Assembly (NCBI GenBank): GCA_947497065.1 | Contig: CANMEQ010000001.1 | Location: 510,208 to 574,207, forward strand | Direction: 5' to 3' | Length of the DNA stretch: 64,000 nt | Source: an uncultured Paracoccaceae bacterium | GTDB lineage: Bacteria; Pseudomonadota; Alphaproteobacteria; Rhodobacterales; Rhodobacteraceae | Shown: piece by piece, positions 17,093-25,504 of the stretch | How the letters are laid out: the number at the start of each line of letters is the position of its first letter | Position numbering within the stretch: position 1 is the first letter of the stretch | Position numbers and translations under genes: made by a program | The notes under the pieces: model-generated | What the model was told of the DNA's origin: nothing | The model's input: the letters and a program-made list of their open reading frames with translations, nothing else | Database searches by the model: none

Positions 17093-17679
17093 CGTTTCGC
17101 CAGTGCCATCACGGCTTGCGCTGCCATTTCAGGGGTTGTGAACACCTCCATGCCTTCTGCACGCAAGCCGTCTGCCGCCACGGCCATCGATGCTTGCGCC
17201 AACAAAACGCGCGCGCCCTGCCCCCGAACGTTCGCTTGGATTTCAGCGGAAAACGCGAGGATATCACCGCGCTCAAAATGCGGCCAAGCGCTGTCGCACA
17301 TAACGAGCTTCGCTGCGGCACGGCCCCCGGAAATTTCTTCAAACAAAGCAAGCGTTGCAGAACGGGTGCTTTCTAAGCAGAGCGCGACAACCACCTCGCC
17401 GCCCTTTGCGACAGCCTGCTCCATCGCGGGTCGATCAATGCGTAGAACCTGTGGGTTCCCAGCATCGTCCACCAGCGGCCCTAATGTAGAACACGTGCAC
17501 AACACTGGGCCGTCCGCCGCAAGCCGCGCGAGTTCAGCGCCAACCTCGGCTCTCACAGCCTCGATCCCGTCCGCGCGGGCCCGTTCCAGAAACCCTTCAT
17601 TCACCACATGGCGCGCATTCGGGATCAATGCCCCAAACGTATCCACGTGCACTTGGGCCGTATGAAGACATGTGATCAT
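17089..17679 (-). CDS. Aspartate/glutamate racemase-like protein
   Basis: 196 residues from the ATG at 17679 (AGGGAG about eight bases upstream). The fold type is Asp/Glu/hydantoin racemase: the first cysteine motif VLCTCSTLGPL is near residue 60 and a second candidate cysteine is in LVMCDSAW. The protein is shorter than the usual 220-240 residues and the second motif is not the classic TLGCTH, so catalysis as a racemase is uncertain. No neighbouring amino-acid gene helps. The TAA overlaps that of the convergent TfoX gene by two bases. Confidence 0.68.
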   Translation of the reverse strand: MITCLHTAQVHVDTFGALIPNARHVVNEGFLERARADGIEAVRAEVGAELARLAADGPVLCTCSTLGPLVDDAGNPQVLRIDRPAMEQAVAKGGEVVVALCLESTRSATLALFEEISGGRAAAKLVMCDSAWPHFERGDILAFSAEIQANVRGQGARVLLAQASMAVAADGLRAEGMEVFTTPEMAAQAVMALAKR

Positions 17680-17757
17680 CAACGCGCGCTCCCTCTCATC
17701 CCTCTTTCGTAATGGCGAAGCAGTTGTTAGACCAGCCCCAACCAAGGAGAGACCCCA

Positions 17758-18492
17758 ATGCGCAAATTGATCGCTGGCAACTGGAAAATGAACGGCACAT
17801 CGGCAGATTTGCCTCAACTTACGGAGCTGGCAGACAGTCATCCAAACCCTGCGGTGGACATGGTGATATGTGGCCCCGCGACATTGCTGTCACGCATGGC
17901 AGCCACGGGCCTATCTGTGGGCGGTGAGGATTGCCACACGAAAGTATCAGGCGCATACACCGGTGATATCTCGGCCCAGATGATCAAAGATACGGGCGCG
18001 GATTATGTCATAACCGGACATTCCGAGCGTCGCATCGATCACGGTGAAACCGATGCATTGGTCGCAGCAAAGACCGAGGCCGGTTGGGCCGCTGACCTGC
18101 ACGTCATTCTCTGCATTGGCGAAACAGAGGCCCAATACCGCGCTGGGGACACCTTAGATATTCTGCGCAGCCAGATGGATGGATCAATACCGGATGCAGC
18201 AACGGCCGCCACCACAACAGTCGCCTATGAGCCGGTTTGGGCGATCGGTACCGGCCTCACACCAACACCAGATGAAATTGCAGACGTTCATGCCGCACTG
18301 CGGGCTTATCTGTCCAATCGTTTTGGAGAGGACGGCGCCGAAATGCGCTTGCTGTACGGTGGATCTGTCAAAGCGTCCAATGCGGCAGAGATTTTCGCGT
18401 TGGACAATGTGGACGGTGCGCTGGTGGGCGGCGCATCTCTCAAAGCAGCGGATTTCTCCCCAATTGTGACGGCGTTGGAAAACAGCCTTTAG
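17758..18492 (+). CDS. tpiA: Triosephosphate isomerase
   Basis: 244 residues, a complete TIM barrel. Interconverts dihydroxyacetone phosphate and glyceraldehyde 3-phosphate in the cytosol. Catalytic residues are visible: Lys in AGNWKMNG, His in ITGHSERR and Glu in AYEPVWAIGTG; phosphate-binding LLYGGSVK and GALVGGASL close the barrel. ATG preceded by AAGGAGAG. Single gene with a terminator after it. Confidence 0.98.
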   Translation: MRKLIAGNWKMNGTSADLPQLTELADSHPNPAVDMVICGPATLLSRMAATGLSVGGEDCHTKVSGAYTGDISAQMIKDTGADYVITGHSERRIDHGETDALVAAKTEAGWAADLHVILCIGETEAQYRAGDTLDILRSQMDGSIPDAATAATTTVAYEPVWAIGTGLTPTPDEIADVHAALRAYLSNRFGEDGAEMRLLYGGSVKASNAAEIFALDNVDGALVGGASLKAADFSPIVTALENSL

Positions 18493-18516
18493 GCGCAAGC
18501 CATGATGGCACATGAA

Positions 18517-18550
18517 AAAGGCGGCTCTCTGGAAACAGAGCGCCGCCTTT
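18517..18550. terminator. Bidirectional terminator
   Basis: AAAGGCGGC-T-CTCTG, GAAA loop, CAGAG-C-GCCGCCTTT: a 15-pair stem with one mismatch. It serves tpiA (plus) and the TRAP operon ending at 18573 (minus). Confidence 0.9.
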
Positions 18551-18572
18551 CATTGCTTTATCAACTTAATGG

Positions 18573-20384
18573 TCAGTTCGTAATGATCTCAGGCCCCATG
18601 TAAGCCGTTGGCAGCATCGTCGACAGCCACGGAATGTAGGTCACCATGATCAAGAAGACGAACAGCACAGCCAGGAACGGCAGGGCCGCTTTGACCACCC
18701 GCATCATCGACATGTTTGCCACGCCAGATGTAACGAACAGGTTCAAACCCACTGGCGGCGTGATCATTCCGATTTCCATATTCACCACCATAATGATGCC
18801 GAGGTGGATCGGGTCGATCCCAAGCTGAATGGCGATTGGAAACACCAAGGGTGCGACAATCACGATCAGGCCTGAAGGTTCCATAAACTGACCGCCGATC
18901 AACAAAATGATGTTGACGATAATCAGGAATGTGATCGGGCCCAACCCTGCGGCCAGCATCGCCTCTGTGATCTGCTGTGGGATTTGCTCATCCGTCAAAA
19001 CATGCTTCAGGATCAGCGCGTTGGCGATGATGAACATCAACATGATCGTCAGCTTACCCGCCTCAAGCAGGGTCGACTTCGTTTCGCGGTGCACCAATGC
19101 GGGGATGGCAAAGATTACGTTTTCGAGGTTGGCACGGACAAGGTTTTTGCCCCCCACCGCCAAAGACTGACCAAAACCACCACCAGACACTTGCAAACGT
19201 TGCGCGCCACGGACCAGTGAAAACACAAAGACCGCAGGCGGTAGCAAAAGAATGAACACAGCGCCGATGATTTGAATGACTGCGAACAAGGCAGTTGCAT
19301 CCGACCGCAAGACATGGACGATCGCGTAGATCAAAGGTGCCGCGCCAAAAATGGCCACTGCACCCCCTGCGACCGTCATCCCCTTACCGGCCGCAACCGC
19401 TTTGGACATCACATAGGCAAGCACCAAGGCAATCGCACCGAAGACCAACGCAGCATACACGGCCACCATGATCGACAAGCCCATCATAAACCCGCCCACC
19501 GCGTACAACAGGAATGTCACCAAGGTGAAGCCCCACACCCGCAAACCTAACAGGCCCACGTCCGCGTCCGCCTCTGGCAGCCAGCTGCGGCCTTTCAATG
19601 GACCCATGTCCCGGTAGATGAAAATCGACACGATGAACGCATAGACAGATGCAATCGCGGCGGCCTCAGTCGGGGTGAAGACACCACCGTAGATCCCGCC
19701 AAGGATCACCACCATCAAGAACAACCCCCAAGAGGCGTCCAGAATGCTGGAGAACACATGCTCAAACCCCATCCATTCACCCTTCGGCAGGTTCTTGATG
19801 CGGGCAATGACATAGATTGTGATCATCAACATCAAACCTGCCAACAGGCCCGGAATAACCCCAGCCAAGAACATGCGCCCGACAGAAACATCAGTCGCCG
19901 AAGCATAAACCACCATCACAATCGAAGGCGGGATCAAAATACCAAGTGTACCGGCGTTACAGATCACACCGGCGGCGAAATCTTTGGAATATCCCGATTT
20001 CACCATACCCGCGATCACGATGGACCCCACGGCTACAACCGTCGCCGGCGAAGACCCAGAGAGAGCCGCAAACAACATGCACGCGAGGACACCGGCAATC
20101 GCTAGACCGCCACGCACGTGACCGATAATCGCAATTGCAAACTCGATGATCCGTTTGGCCACACCACCGGTCGACATGAACGACGAGGCGAGAATAAAGA
20201 ACGGAATGGCAAGCAAGGTGTAGTGCCCTGCCATCGCCTGATACAAGGATTGCGCGATAGAACCCAAAGAGCTGTCCGAGAAGATCAGCAAAAACAACGT
20301 GGATGACAAACCCAACGCCACGGCAATCGGCACACCGATCGCCAACAGGGCAATCACCATTCCAAATAAAAGTGCAACATCCAT
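18573..20384 (-). CDS. TRAP transporter large permease (DctM type), enlarged
   Basis: 603 residues, against about 430 for a standard DctM. The N-terminal part (1-260) and the C-terminal part (from about 440) carry the normal DctM sequence with many membrane helices (start MDVALLFGMVIALLAIGVPI, later GGQFMEPSGLIVIVAPL and NMEIGMITPPVGLNLFVTS). The extra material at roughly 270-430 is hydrophobic and adds about four membrane segments. The subunit is the sodium-coupled translocation channel for a substrate delivered by DctP. It is the last gene of dctP-dctQ-dctM, three bases after dctQ. Enlarged DctM proteins exist in marine alphaproteobacteria; the insert's role is unknown. Confidence 0.94.
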   Translation of the reverse strand: MDVALLFGMVIALLAIGVPIAVALGLSSTLFLLIFSDSSLGSIAQSLYQAMAGHYTLLAIPFFILASSFMSTGGVAKRIIEFAIAIIGHVRGGLAIAGVLACMLFAALSGSSPATVVAVGSIVIAGMVKSGYSKDFAAGVICNAGTLGILIPPSIVMVVYASATDVSVGRMFLAGVIPGLLAGLMLMITIYVIARIKNLPKGEWMGFEHVFSSILDASWGLFLMVVILGGIYGGVFTPTEAAAIASVYAFIVSIFIYRDMGPLKGRSWLPEADADVGLLGLRVWGFTLVTFLLYAVGGFMMGLSIMVAVYAALVFGAIALVLAYVMSKAVAAGKGMTVAGGAVAIFGAAPLIYAIVHVLRSDATALFAVIQIIGAVFILLLPPAVFVFSLVRGAQRLQVSGGGFGQSLAVGGKNLVRANLENVIFAIPALVHRETKSTLLEAGKLTIMLMFIIANALILKHVLTDEQIPQQITEAMLAAGLGPITFLIIVNIILLIGGQFMEPSGLIVIVAPLVFPIAIQLGIDPIHLGIIMVVNMEIGMITPPVGLNLFVTSGVANMSMMRVVKAALPFLAVLFVFLIMVTYIPWLSTMLPTAYMGPEIITN

Positions 20385-20387
20385 GGC

Positions 20388-21071
20388 TTATGTCTCCAGC
20401 GCGAGGGATTCACCCGCTTCTTCCACGGCATCTTCGGCCTCGTGGCTTACAATCAAAGTATCAATTTCACCGGACAGAATGCGCACCAACAATTGCACCA
20501 GCCGGTACAACATCAGCGCCATCGAGAACGGCAACATGGCATAGGGAATAAAACGTGGCAGTTTCTCGTATTCCTCGCCAAGGTTGAACGTGTTTTCCAA
20601 CCACGTTTGCGCGAACGGAATGGGCAGCTGTTCGGTCTCGTACCAGCCCTGATCGCGGCTGTTGGCAAACCCAGTCGGGAACCAGCGGCCAGTTGTGGCG
20701 TCCAGCCCGGCGAAGGGCGCCCAGTAATCCCAAGCGCCTTTCAACAAAAGGCAGCCGTAAGTAATACAGGCAACAGCGGCGAGCACGCCCAGCCATTTGC
20801 GCGGCCCCTTACCCACAAGATTGATCACTGCGTCTACACCCAAATGGCTGACCACTTTGAAACCGTAGGCAATGCCAAACAACACAAGCCAGGCAAACAG
20901 AACCAGAGTGAGTTCCAAGCCCCAGATCAGCTGGCTGTTAAATCCATAGCGCATCACAACGTTGATAAAAGTCACCAATGTCATCAGCCCCATAAGCAGC
21001 GCGATAACGGTTTCTTCCAAATTGTGTACGATTGCTCCTATTTGCCCCTTGGGCTGGTAGGCACCCGACAT
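20388..21071 (-). CDS. TRAP transporter small permease (DctQ type)
   Basis: 227 residues from the ATG at 21071, chosen for its GGAGGGG site; the open frame extends further up without one. Four membrane helices: FINVVMRYGF (the conserved DctQ Arg region), the ELTLVLFAWLVLFGIAY helix, a third near 100-120 and a fourth near 190-210. The loop between helices three and four is unusually long (about 60 residues). DctQ scaffolds DctM in the inner membrane. Middle gene of the TRAP operon, 125 bases after dctP. Confidence 0.92.
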   Translation of the reverse strand: MSGAYQPKGQIGAIVHNLEETVIALLMGLMTLVTFINVVMRYGFNSQLIWGLELTLVLFAWLVLFGIAYGFKVVSHLGVDAVINLVGKGPRKWLGVLAAVACITYGCLLLKGAWDYWAPFAGLDATTGRWFPTGFANSRDQGWYETEQLPIPFAQTWLENTFNLGEEYEKLPRFIPYAMLPFSMALMLYRLVQLLVRILSGEIDTLIVSHEAEDAVEEAGESLALET

Positions 21072-21196
21072 TTTGTCCCCTCCATTAAAATAGGGCCGAC
21101 CACAGCGCAGCCGGCCCGTTTCAAACGATGTTTCGTTTGGACTTAGCGGCGGGGCGACCAACGCGAACACACATCACGCGCCGCCCCTTCCAAGAC

Positions 21197-22198
21197 TTAC
21201 AGGCTGGCGTTGATCGCCTGCGCTGCGTCGATGTTTTCTTGGCCTACGTCGTCAACAAACTGGTCCCAAACCGGACGCATTGTTTCGACCCAAGTCGCAC
21301 GCTGCTCATCTGTCAGCTCGCGGATCACACCACCAGCATCAATGATCGACTGCTTCGCTTCTTCATTTACGGCAAAGGCTTCAGCGTTGCGGGTCTCAGT
21401 GACTTCGCCAAGAATGGTCATGAACTGGTCACGCACGTCAGCATCAAGGCTGTCGAGGAAATCAACAGAGGTCACGACGAGATAGTCGATGATGCCGTGG
21501 TTTGTTTCGGTCACGCCGTCTTGAACTTCGAAAAACTTCTGGCCCCAAACGTTAGACCATGTGTTTTCCTGCCCATCGACAACGCCAGTTTGCAGCGCTC
21601 CGTATACTTCGGAAAACGCCATCGGCTGTGGGGACGCGCCCATTGCTTCCATCTGCGCGACCAACACGTCAGAGGCTTGCACGCGGAACTTCAGGCCATC
21701 CGCATCGGACGGAACTTCCAAAGGAACGTTCGCGGACATTTGCTTCATGCCGTTGTGCCAGTAGCCCAAGCCCTGAAGACCGCGACGCTGCATGCTGTCG
21801 AGCATCGCCTGACCTGTTTCAGACCCTTGGAATGCGTCAACAGCTTCGATGTTTGTAAACATGAACGGCAAATCGAAAATGCGGAACTGACGGGTAAAGG
21901 CTTCGAACTTTGACAACGACGGTGCGGCCAATTGAACATCGCCTTGCAGCATGGCTTCCAGCACTTGGTCATCATTGTACAGCGATGACTGCGGGAACAC
22001 TTCCATGCACATTGTGCCGTTCATCTCTTCGTTCACACGTTCGGCCAGCAATGTCGCCGCAATGCCTTTCGGGTGGCGGTCTGTGTTTGTCACGTGGCTG
22101 AATTTTACGACGATTTCACCGTCGTCACATGCGGCCATAGCTGTGCCAGCGGATACAGTTAGCGCAGCAACACAGGCTGCGTTCATAAGAAACTTCAT
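21197..22198 (-). CDS. TRAP transporter substrate-binding protein (DctP type)
   Basis: 333 residues from the ATG at 22198, which follows a strong GGAGGGAGG site. Sec signal peptide (1-21, cleavage after TAMAA) sends it to the periplasm. DctP family marks: VVKFSHVTNTDRHPKG at the start of the mature protein, the central FRVQASDVLVAQMEAMGASP with the conserved Arg that binds a carboxylate, and GVVDGQENTWSN. It binds an organic acid and hands it to DctQM; C4-dicarboxylate is likely because dctB/dctD-type regulators are adjacent, but the ligand is not certain. Confidence 0.95.
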   Translation of the reverse strand: MKFLMNAACVAALTVSAGTAMAACDDGEIVVKFSHVTNTDRHPKGIAATLLAERVNEEMNGTMCMEVFPQSSLYNDDQVLEAMLQGDVQLAAPSLSKFEAFTRQFRIFDLPFMFTNIEAVDAFQGSETGQAMLDSMQRRGLQGLGYWHNGMKQMSANVPLEVPSDADGLKFRVQASDVLVAQMEAMGASPQPMAFSEVYGALQTGVVDGQENTWSNVWGQKFFEVQDGVTETNHGIIDYLVVTSVDFLDSLDADVRDQFMTILGEVTETRNAEAFAVNEEAKQSIIDAGGVIRELTDEQRATWVETMRPVWDQFVDDVGQENIDAAQAINASL

Positions 22199-22251
22199 GG
22201 GTTTCCTCCCTCCAATTGGAATCGCCACCCCCCTCCCGGGCGCAGCTTGGC

Positions 22252-22292
22252 TTTATAGAAAGCGATTTTTCGCTCACGCCAAACTCATTTGG
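22252..22292 (-). promoter_or_regulatory. Possible housekeeping promoter of dctP
   Basis: On the minus strand TTGGCG and TATAAA lie 19 bases apart, about 55 bases before the dctP start. I see no good sigma-54 element (TGGCACG-N4-TTGC) in the 220-base gap. Confidence 0.35.
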
Positions 22293-22361
22293 GTAGTTTA
22301 CCGTAAGTCACTGTAGATAAATAAAAAATACTCAAGAGGCCAGATAGATCAGCACTGGCCC

Positions 22362-22401
22362 TGCGGTATTCCGCACGGGTGCTACCGCAAACTGTGCGGA
22401 A
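22362..22401. promoter_or_regulatory. Two interleaved dyads, candidate DctD binding sites
   Basis: Plus strand TGCGGTA (22362-22368) is inverted at 22383-22389 (TACCGCA), and TTCCGCAC (22369-22376) is inverted at 22394-22401 (GTGCGGAA). Seen as compact sites these are TGCGG-N4-CCGCA and CCGCA-N5-TGCGG. They lie about 165-200 bases upstream of dctP, the position expected of an upstream activator site. Confidence 0.55.
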
Positions 22402-22420
22402 ATCCACACATAGCACAAAC

Positions 22421-23659
22421 CTAGATGCGATAGCTTTCTGGCTTCAAACCATGGCGGGCCAATTTATCGTAAAACGTCTTTCGGGGTAGCTTTAACGTTT
22501 CAGCGGCCTCGCCAGACCTCCCCTGCGCCCGCTGGAGCGCCTCGATCAACAGCGACCGCTCGACCTGCGCCAATTGCTCCACCAAACCAAGCCCCTCGTC
22601 TGGCTTTGCCGTCAGGGTTTCTTCCCCCATTCCCATCGCGAAACGCATGGCGGTGTTCATCAGCCCACGTGCGTTTCCGGGCCAATCTTGCGCCATCAAC
22701 CCCGCCACAACGTCAGATGATATCGCTGGCTCTGGCAGGTTCGCCTGTTCGCAAGCCTGCGCCACATAATGCCGAAACAAGACAGGAATATCTTCTGGCC
22801 GTTCGCGCAAAGCCGGAACATGCACGCGCATCAAATCCAGTCGGTAGAACAAGTCGGTGCTGAAATGCCCGTCGGCCACGTCCGCTTCAATATCGCGCGC
22901 CGTTCCTGATACCACCCGCGCGTTTGCCCCAGCCTCCAGCGCTTCGAGCAGTGCAAATTGTACGGCCGGTGCGAGCGCTGTGACCTCGTCCAAATACAGG
23001 GTTCCCGCTTCGGCCTCAGCCATGGCCTCTGCCAGGTCATCGGCACTGAGCTGAGCAGCGGCGCGTTTTACAAACGGCCCACTGGCTCCCCCTGAAAGCA
23101 GATGGATCACTTCAGCAATTTTGGGGCTTCCCGTACCGGGCTCTCCTGTGATCAAGACTTCCGCGTTGGCACGTCCGACAGACCTTACCCGCCCACGAAG
23201 ATTAGACGCTGCTTGCGAGACGCCGAACAGCATGCGCGCGGCTGCGTCTCCGCGGTCGAGTTCCTGCTTGAGACGCCGGTTCTCCATCACTAAGCCCCGG
23301 GCCTTCAACGCCTTTTTGACGACCACCAGCAAGTCTTTCGCGCCGCATGGCTTTTCCAAGAACCCAAAGGCCCCCTCCGACATCGCTTTGACAGCCATCG
23401 GAATGTCGCCTTCGCCGGTCAACAAAATCACTGGCAAATCAGGGTCAATCTCATGCACATAGTTCAGCAGGTGAAACCCGTCGCGCCCGGGCATCCGGAT
23501 ATCGGTGACAATGACACCATCAAACGTGGGGGATATTTGGTCTTTTGCTTCCACGAAAGAGCCTGCACGCAACGGCTCTAGATCGGCCAACTCGATGGTC
23601 TGACCTAGGGCTTCGCGAACATCGCGCTCGTCGTCAACGATCATGACTTTCGTGCTCAT
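22421..23659 (-). CDS. dctD: DctD-like response regulator with degenerate AAA+ domain
   Basis: 412 residues. Receiver domain at 1-120 with the phospho-acceptor Asp in VIVTDIRMPGRDG; AAA+ domain at about 145-345; Fis-type helix-turn-helix at the C-terminus (AQGRSGEAAETLKLPRKTFY). The sigma-54 contact loop GAFTGA is missing, replaced by SGPFVKRAAA, and Walker A reads GEPGTGSPK, without the usual lysine. Walker B GTLYLDEV is kept. It therefore probably binds DNA but may not drive sigma-54 RNA polymerase. Rhodobacter capsulatus NtrC also lacks GAFTGA and works with the housekeeping sigma. It overlaps the dctB start-stop (ATGA) and neighbours the TRAP operon it likely controls. Confidence 0.9.
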   Translation of the reverse strand: MSTKVMIVDDERDVREALGQTIELADLEPLRAGSFVEAKDQISPTFDGVIVTDIRMPGRDGFHLLNYVHEIDPDLPVILLTGEGDIPMAVKAMSEGAFGFLEKPCGAKDLLVVVKKALKARGLVMENRRLKQELDRGDAAARMLFGVSQAASNLRGRVRSVGRANAEVLITGEPGTGSPKIAEVIHLLSGGASGPFVKRAAAQLSADDLAEAMAEAEAGTLYLDEVTALAPAVQFALLEALEAGANARVVSGTARDIEADVADGHFSTDLFYRLDLMRVHVPALRERPEDIPVLFRHYVAQACEQANLPEPAISSDVVAGLMAQDWPGNARGLMNTAMRFAMGMGEETLTAKPDEGLGLVEQLAQVERSLLIEALQRAQGRSGEAAETLKLPRKTFYDKLARHGLKPESYRI

Positions 23660-25446
23660 GCTGCATCCTCTCGGGGTTGGGCGGCATCAAGGGTAACGGT
23701 AAAGACGGCCCCACGCACAGGATGATTGCGCCCTCGGATCATACCGCCAAAGCTTTGAACCAATCCATAAGAAATAGACAGCCCAAGCCCCATACCATCC
23801 TGCCCTGTCCCATCTGAGGTGACCTGCTTGGTGGAATAGAACGGATCGAAAATCCTGTCGGGCTCGTCCAAACCGGGGCCAGTATCGCGTACGAAAAGCT
23901 CAATCCGGTCATTGTGGCGTTCAGCGTCAATCTCTATACGACGGGGGCTGTCCTGCGCCTCCATCGCGTCCATCGCATTGGTGACAAGGTTTAAAACCAC
24001 CTGTTGGAGGCGCACTTCACCGCCGCGGACGACCAGGTCCACATCTGGCGGTTGCCACACGATCTCTACGCCCGCATCCCGCGCGCGCGCTTCAACGATT
24101 TCCAAAACGGCCGTGACAACGCCGTCCAACGGAACATCCGCGATCCCTTCGCGTTCTTGCTTCGCAAAGGCACGCAAATTGCGAATGATGCGCCCCATGC
24201 GGCGCGCCAAATCTGCAATCCGCGCCAAGTTTTGGCCTGCAACTTCTGACTTGCCTCGGTCCAAAAACGCTTCTGCGTTTTCGGCATAGCTGCGAATAGC
24301 CATGAGAGGTTGGTTCAATTCATGGCTGATCCCTGCAGACATTTGCCCCAGCGCACTAAGCTTCCCCGCTTGAACCAAATCAGATTGCGCCTTCTTTAGC
24401 TGGGCCTCCGCAGCAATCCTCTCACTTACCTCACGGCGCAATTCCGCATTTGTGCGCGATAGTTCGGCTGTGCGCGCCTGAACCGCACCTTCCAACTGGG
24501 CATTCGCGATCGCCAAAGTGCGGCGCCTTTCGGTTGCCAAAAACAACATCGCACCAAACGCCAAGCAAATCGCCGCCGCGACACCCGCTTGCAGCCCTGC
24601 CAAAGTTCGCGCAGGCGACACATCCAGCAGCGCCTCACCGGTCATTTGGATAACGGGCAGCGACAGTGATAAATAAAGTGCATGTCTTGGAACGTAGCGT
24701 TGTCCCTCAACCGACCAAAGCTGACGCCCTCTCACGTCACGTTCTTGGTGGTCCAAAAAGGGGCGCAAAGTATCGGGGTAATATTCGGCCGAGGTGCCGC
24801 GCACGGTGCTGATATTCCCCCGCGCCATCAGAACCATTTCGGACCGGTTTGAAATAAACGTCACCCCGAGCTCATCGGTGAAAAAAACGGTCGGTCGGGC
24901 ACCACGCCAAACGGCCTCTACGGCACTGACGTTTACGATGATGATAACGGCGCCCTGAACAGGCCCCGCATTGGAAAACACGGGTGCCGCAAACATGAAC
25001 GTTCGCTGGCCATAGCGGTCACTTACACGGTGATACACGCCCATCGCCCCGTCCATCGCACGTTCAAAATAAGGCGCACCGCCGTGGGACAGCGCCCCCT
25101 CGCCCGAAGCAGATGCAAGCTCTGCACCAAATTGGGACACCACCAAAATATCGAGACTTCCCGTCTTGTCTGCCGTTTCACGCAACAGATCGGAAACGCC
25201 GCGCGCATCACCCGTGACAGCAGCCATGACACCGGGATGGTCGGCCATAAGAACTGCCAACTCCCGATACCGCCCCAGCTCGCCCGTCAAACGATCCGAC
25301 GCTAAGGCGAGATCAGATCGCCCTCGCTGTTCTAGCTGATCGAGCGCTGACACATACCCGGCCCAGCCGACACCTGCTGACAACAGCGCCACAGCGACCA
25401 AAAAAGTCACGATCGCGATAATTCTTGTCTGAAGCGCATTCAACAT
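23656..25446 (-). CDS. dctB: C4-dicarboxylate sensor histidine kinase
   Basis: 596 residues. First membrane helix at about 8-30, a large periplasmic double-Cache-type sensor region to about 275, a second helix near 285-305, a coiled coil, then the kinase core. H-box GQMSAGISHELNQPLMAIRSY carries the phosphorylated His; N-box VVLNLVTNAMDAME, G1 RDTGPGLDEPD and G2 GLGLSISYGLV are intact. The arrangement is that of DctB, which senses dicarboxylates outside the membrane and phosphorylates DctD. Its ATG is divergent from and very close to the P450 gene. Co-transcribed with the DctD-like gene. Confidence 0.93.
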   Translation of the reverse strand: MLNALQTRIIAIVTFLVAVALLSAGVGWAGYVSALDQLEQRGRSDLALASDRLTGELGRYRELAVLMADHPGVMAAVTGDARGVSDLLRETADKTGSLDILVVSQFGAELASASGEGALSHGGAPYFERAMDGAMGVYHRVSDRYGQRTFMFAAPVFSNAGPVQGAVIIIVNVSAVEAVWRGARPTVFFTDELGVTFISNRSEMVLMARGNISTVRGTSAEYYPDTLRPFLDHQERDVRGRQLWSVEGQRYVPRHALYLSLSLPVIQMTGEALLDVSPARTLAGLQAGVAAAICLAFGAMLFLATERRRTLAIANAQLEGAVQARTAELSRTNAELRREVSERIAAEAQLKKAQSDLVQAGKLSALGQMSAGISHELNQPLMAIRSYAENAEAFLDRGKSEVAGQNLARIADLARRMGRIIRNLRAFAKQEREGIADVPLDGVVTAVLEIVEARARDAGVEIVWQPPDVDLVVRGGEVRLQQVVLNLVTNAMDAMEAQDSPRRIEIDAERHNDRIELFVRDTGPGLDEPDRIFDPFYSTKQVTSDGTGQDGMGLGLSISYGLVQSFGGMIRGRNHPVRGAVFTVTLDAAQPREDAA

Positions 25447-25504
25447 GGCCGCAATCTACGAAGCCGCCCTTGCATTGGCTAGAGGTCAAAGGCATTCATC
25501 CGTG

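Noticed and set aside
20442-21146. 234-residue frame antisense to dctQ
   Set aside because: Overlaps a clear TRAP subunit; no start signal or family pattern.
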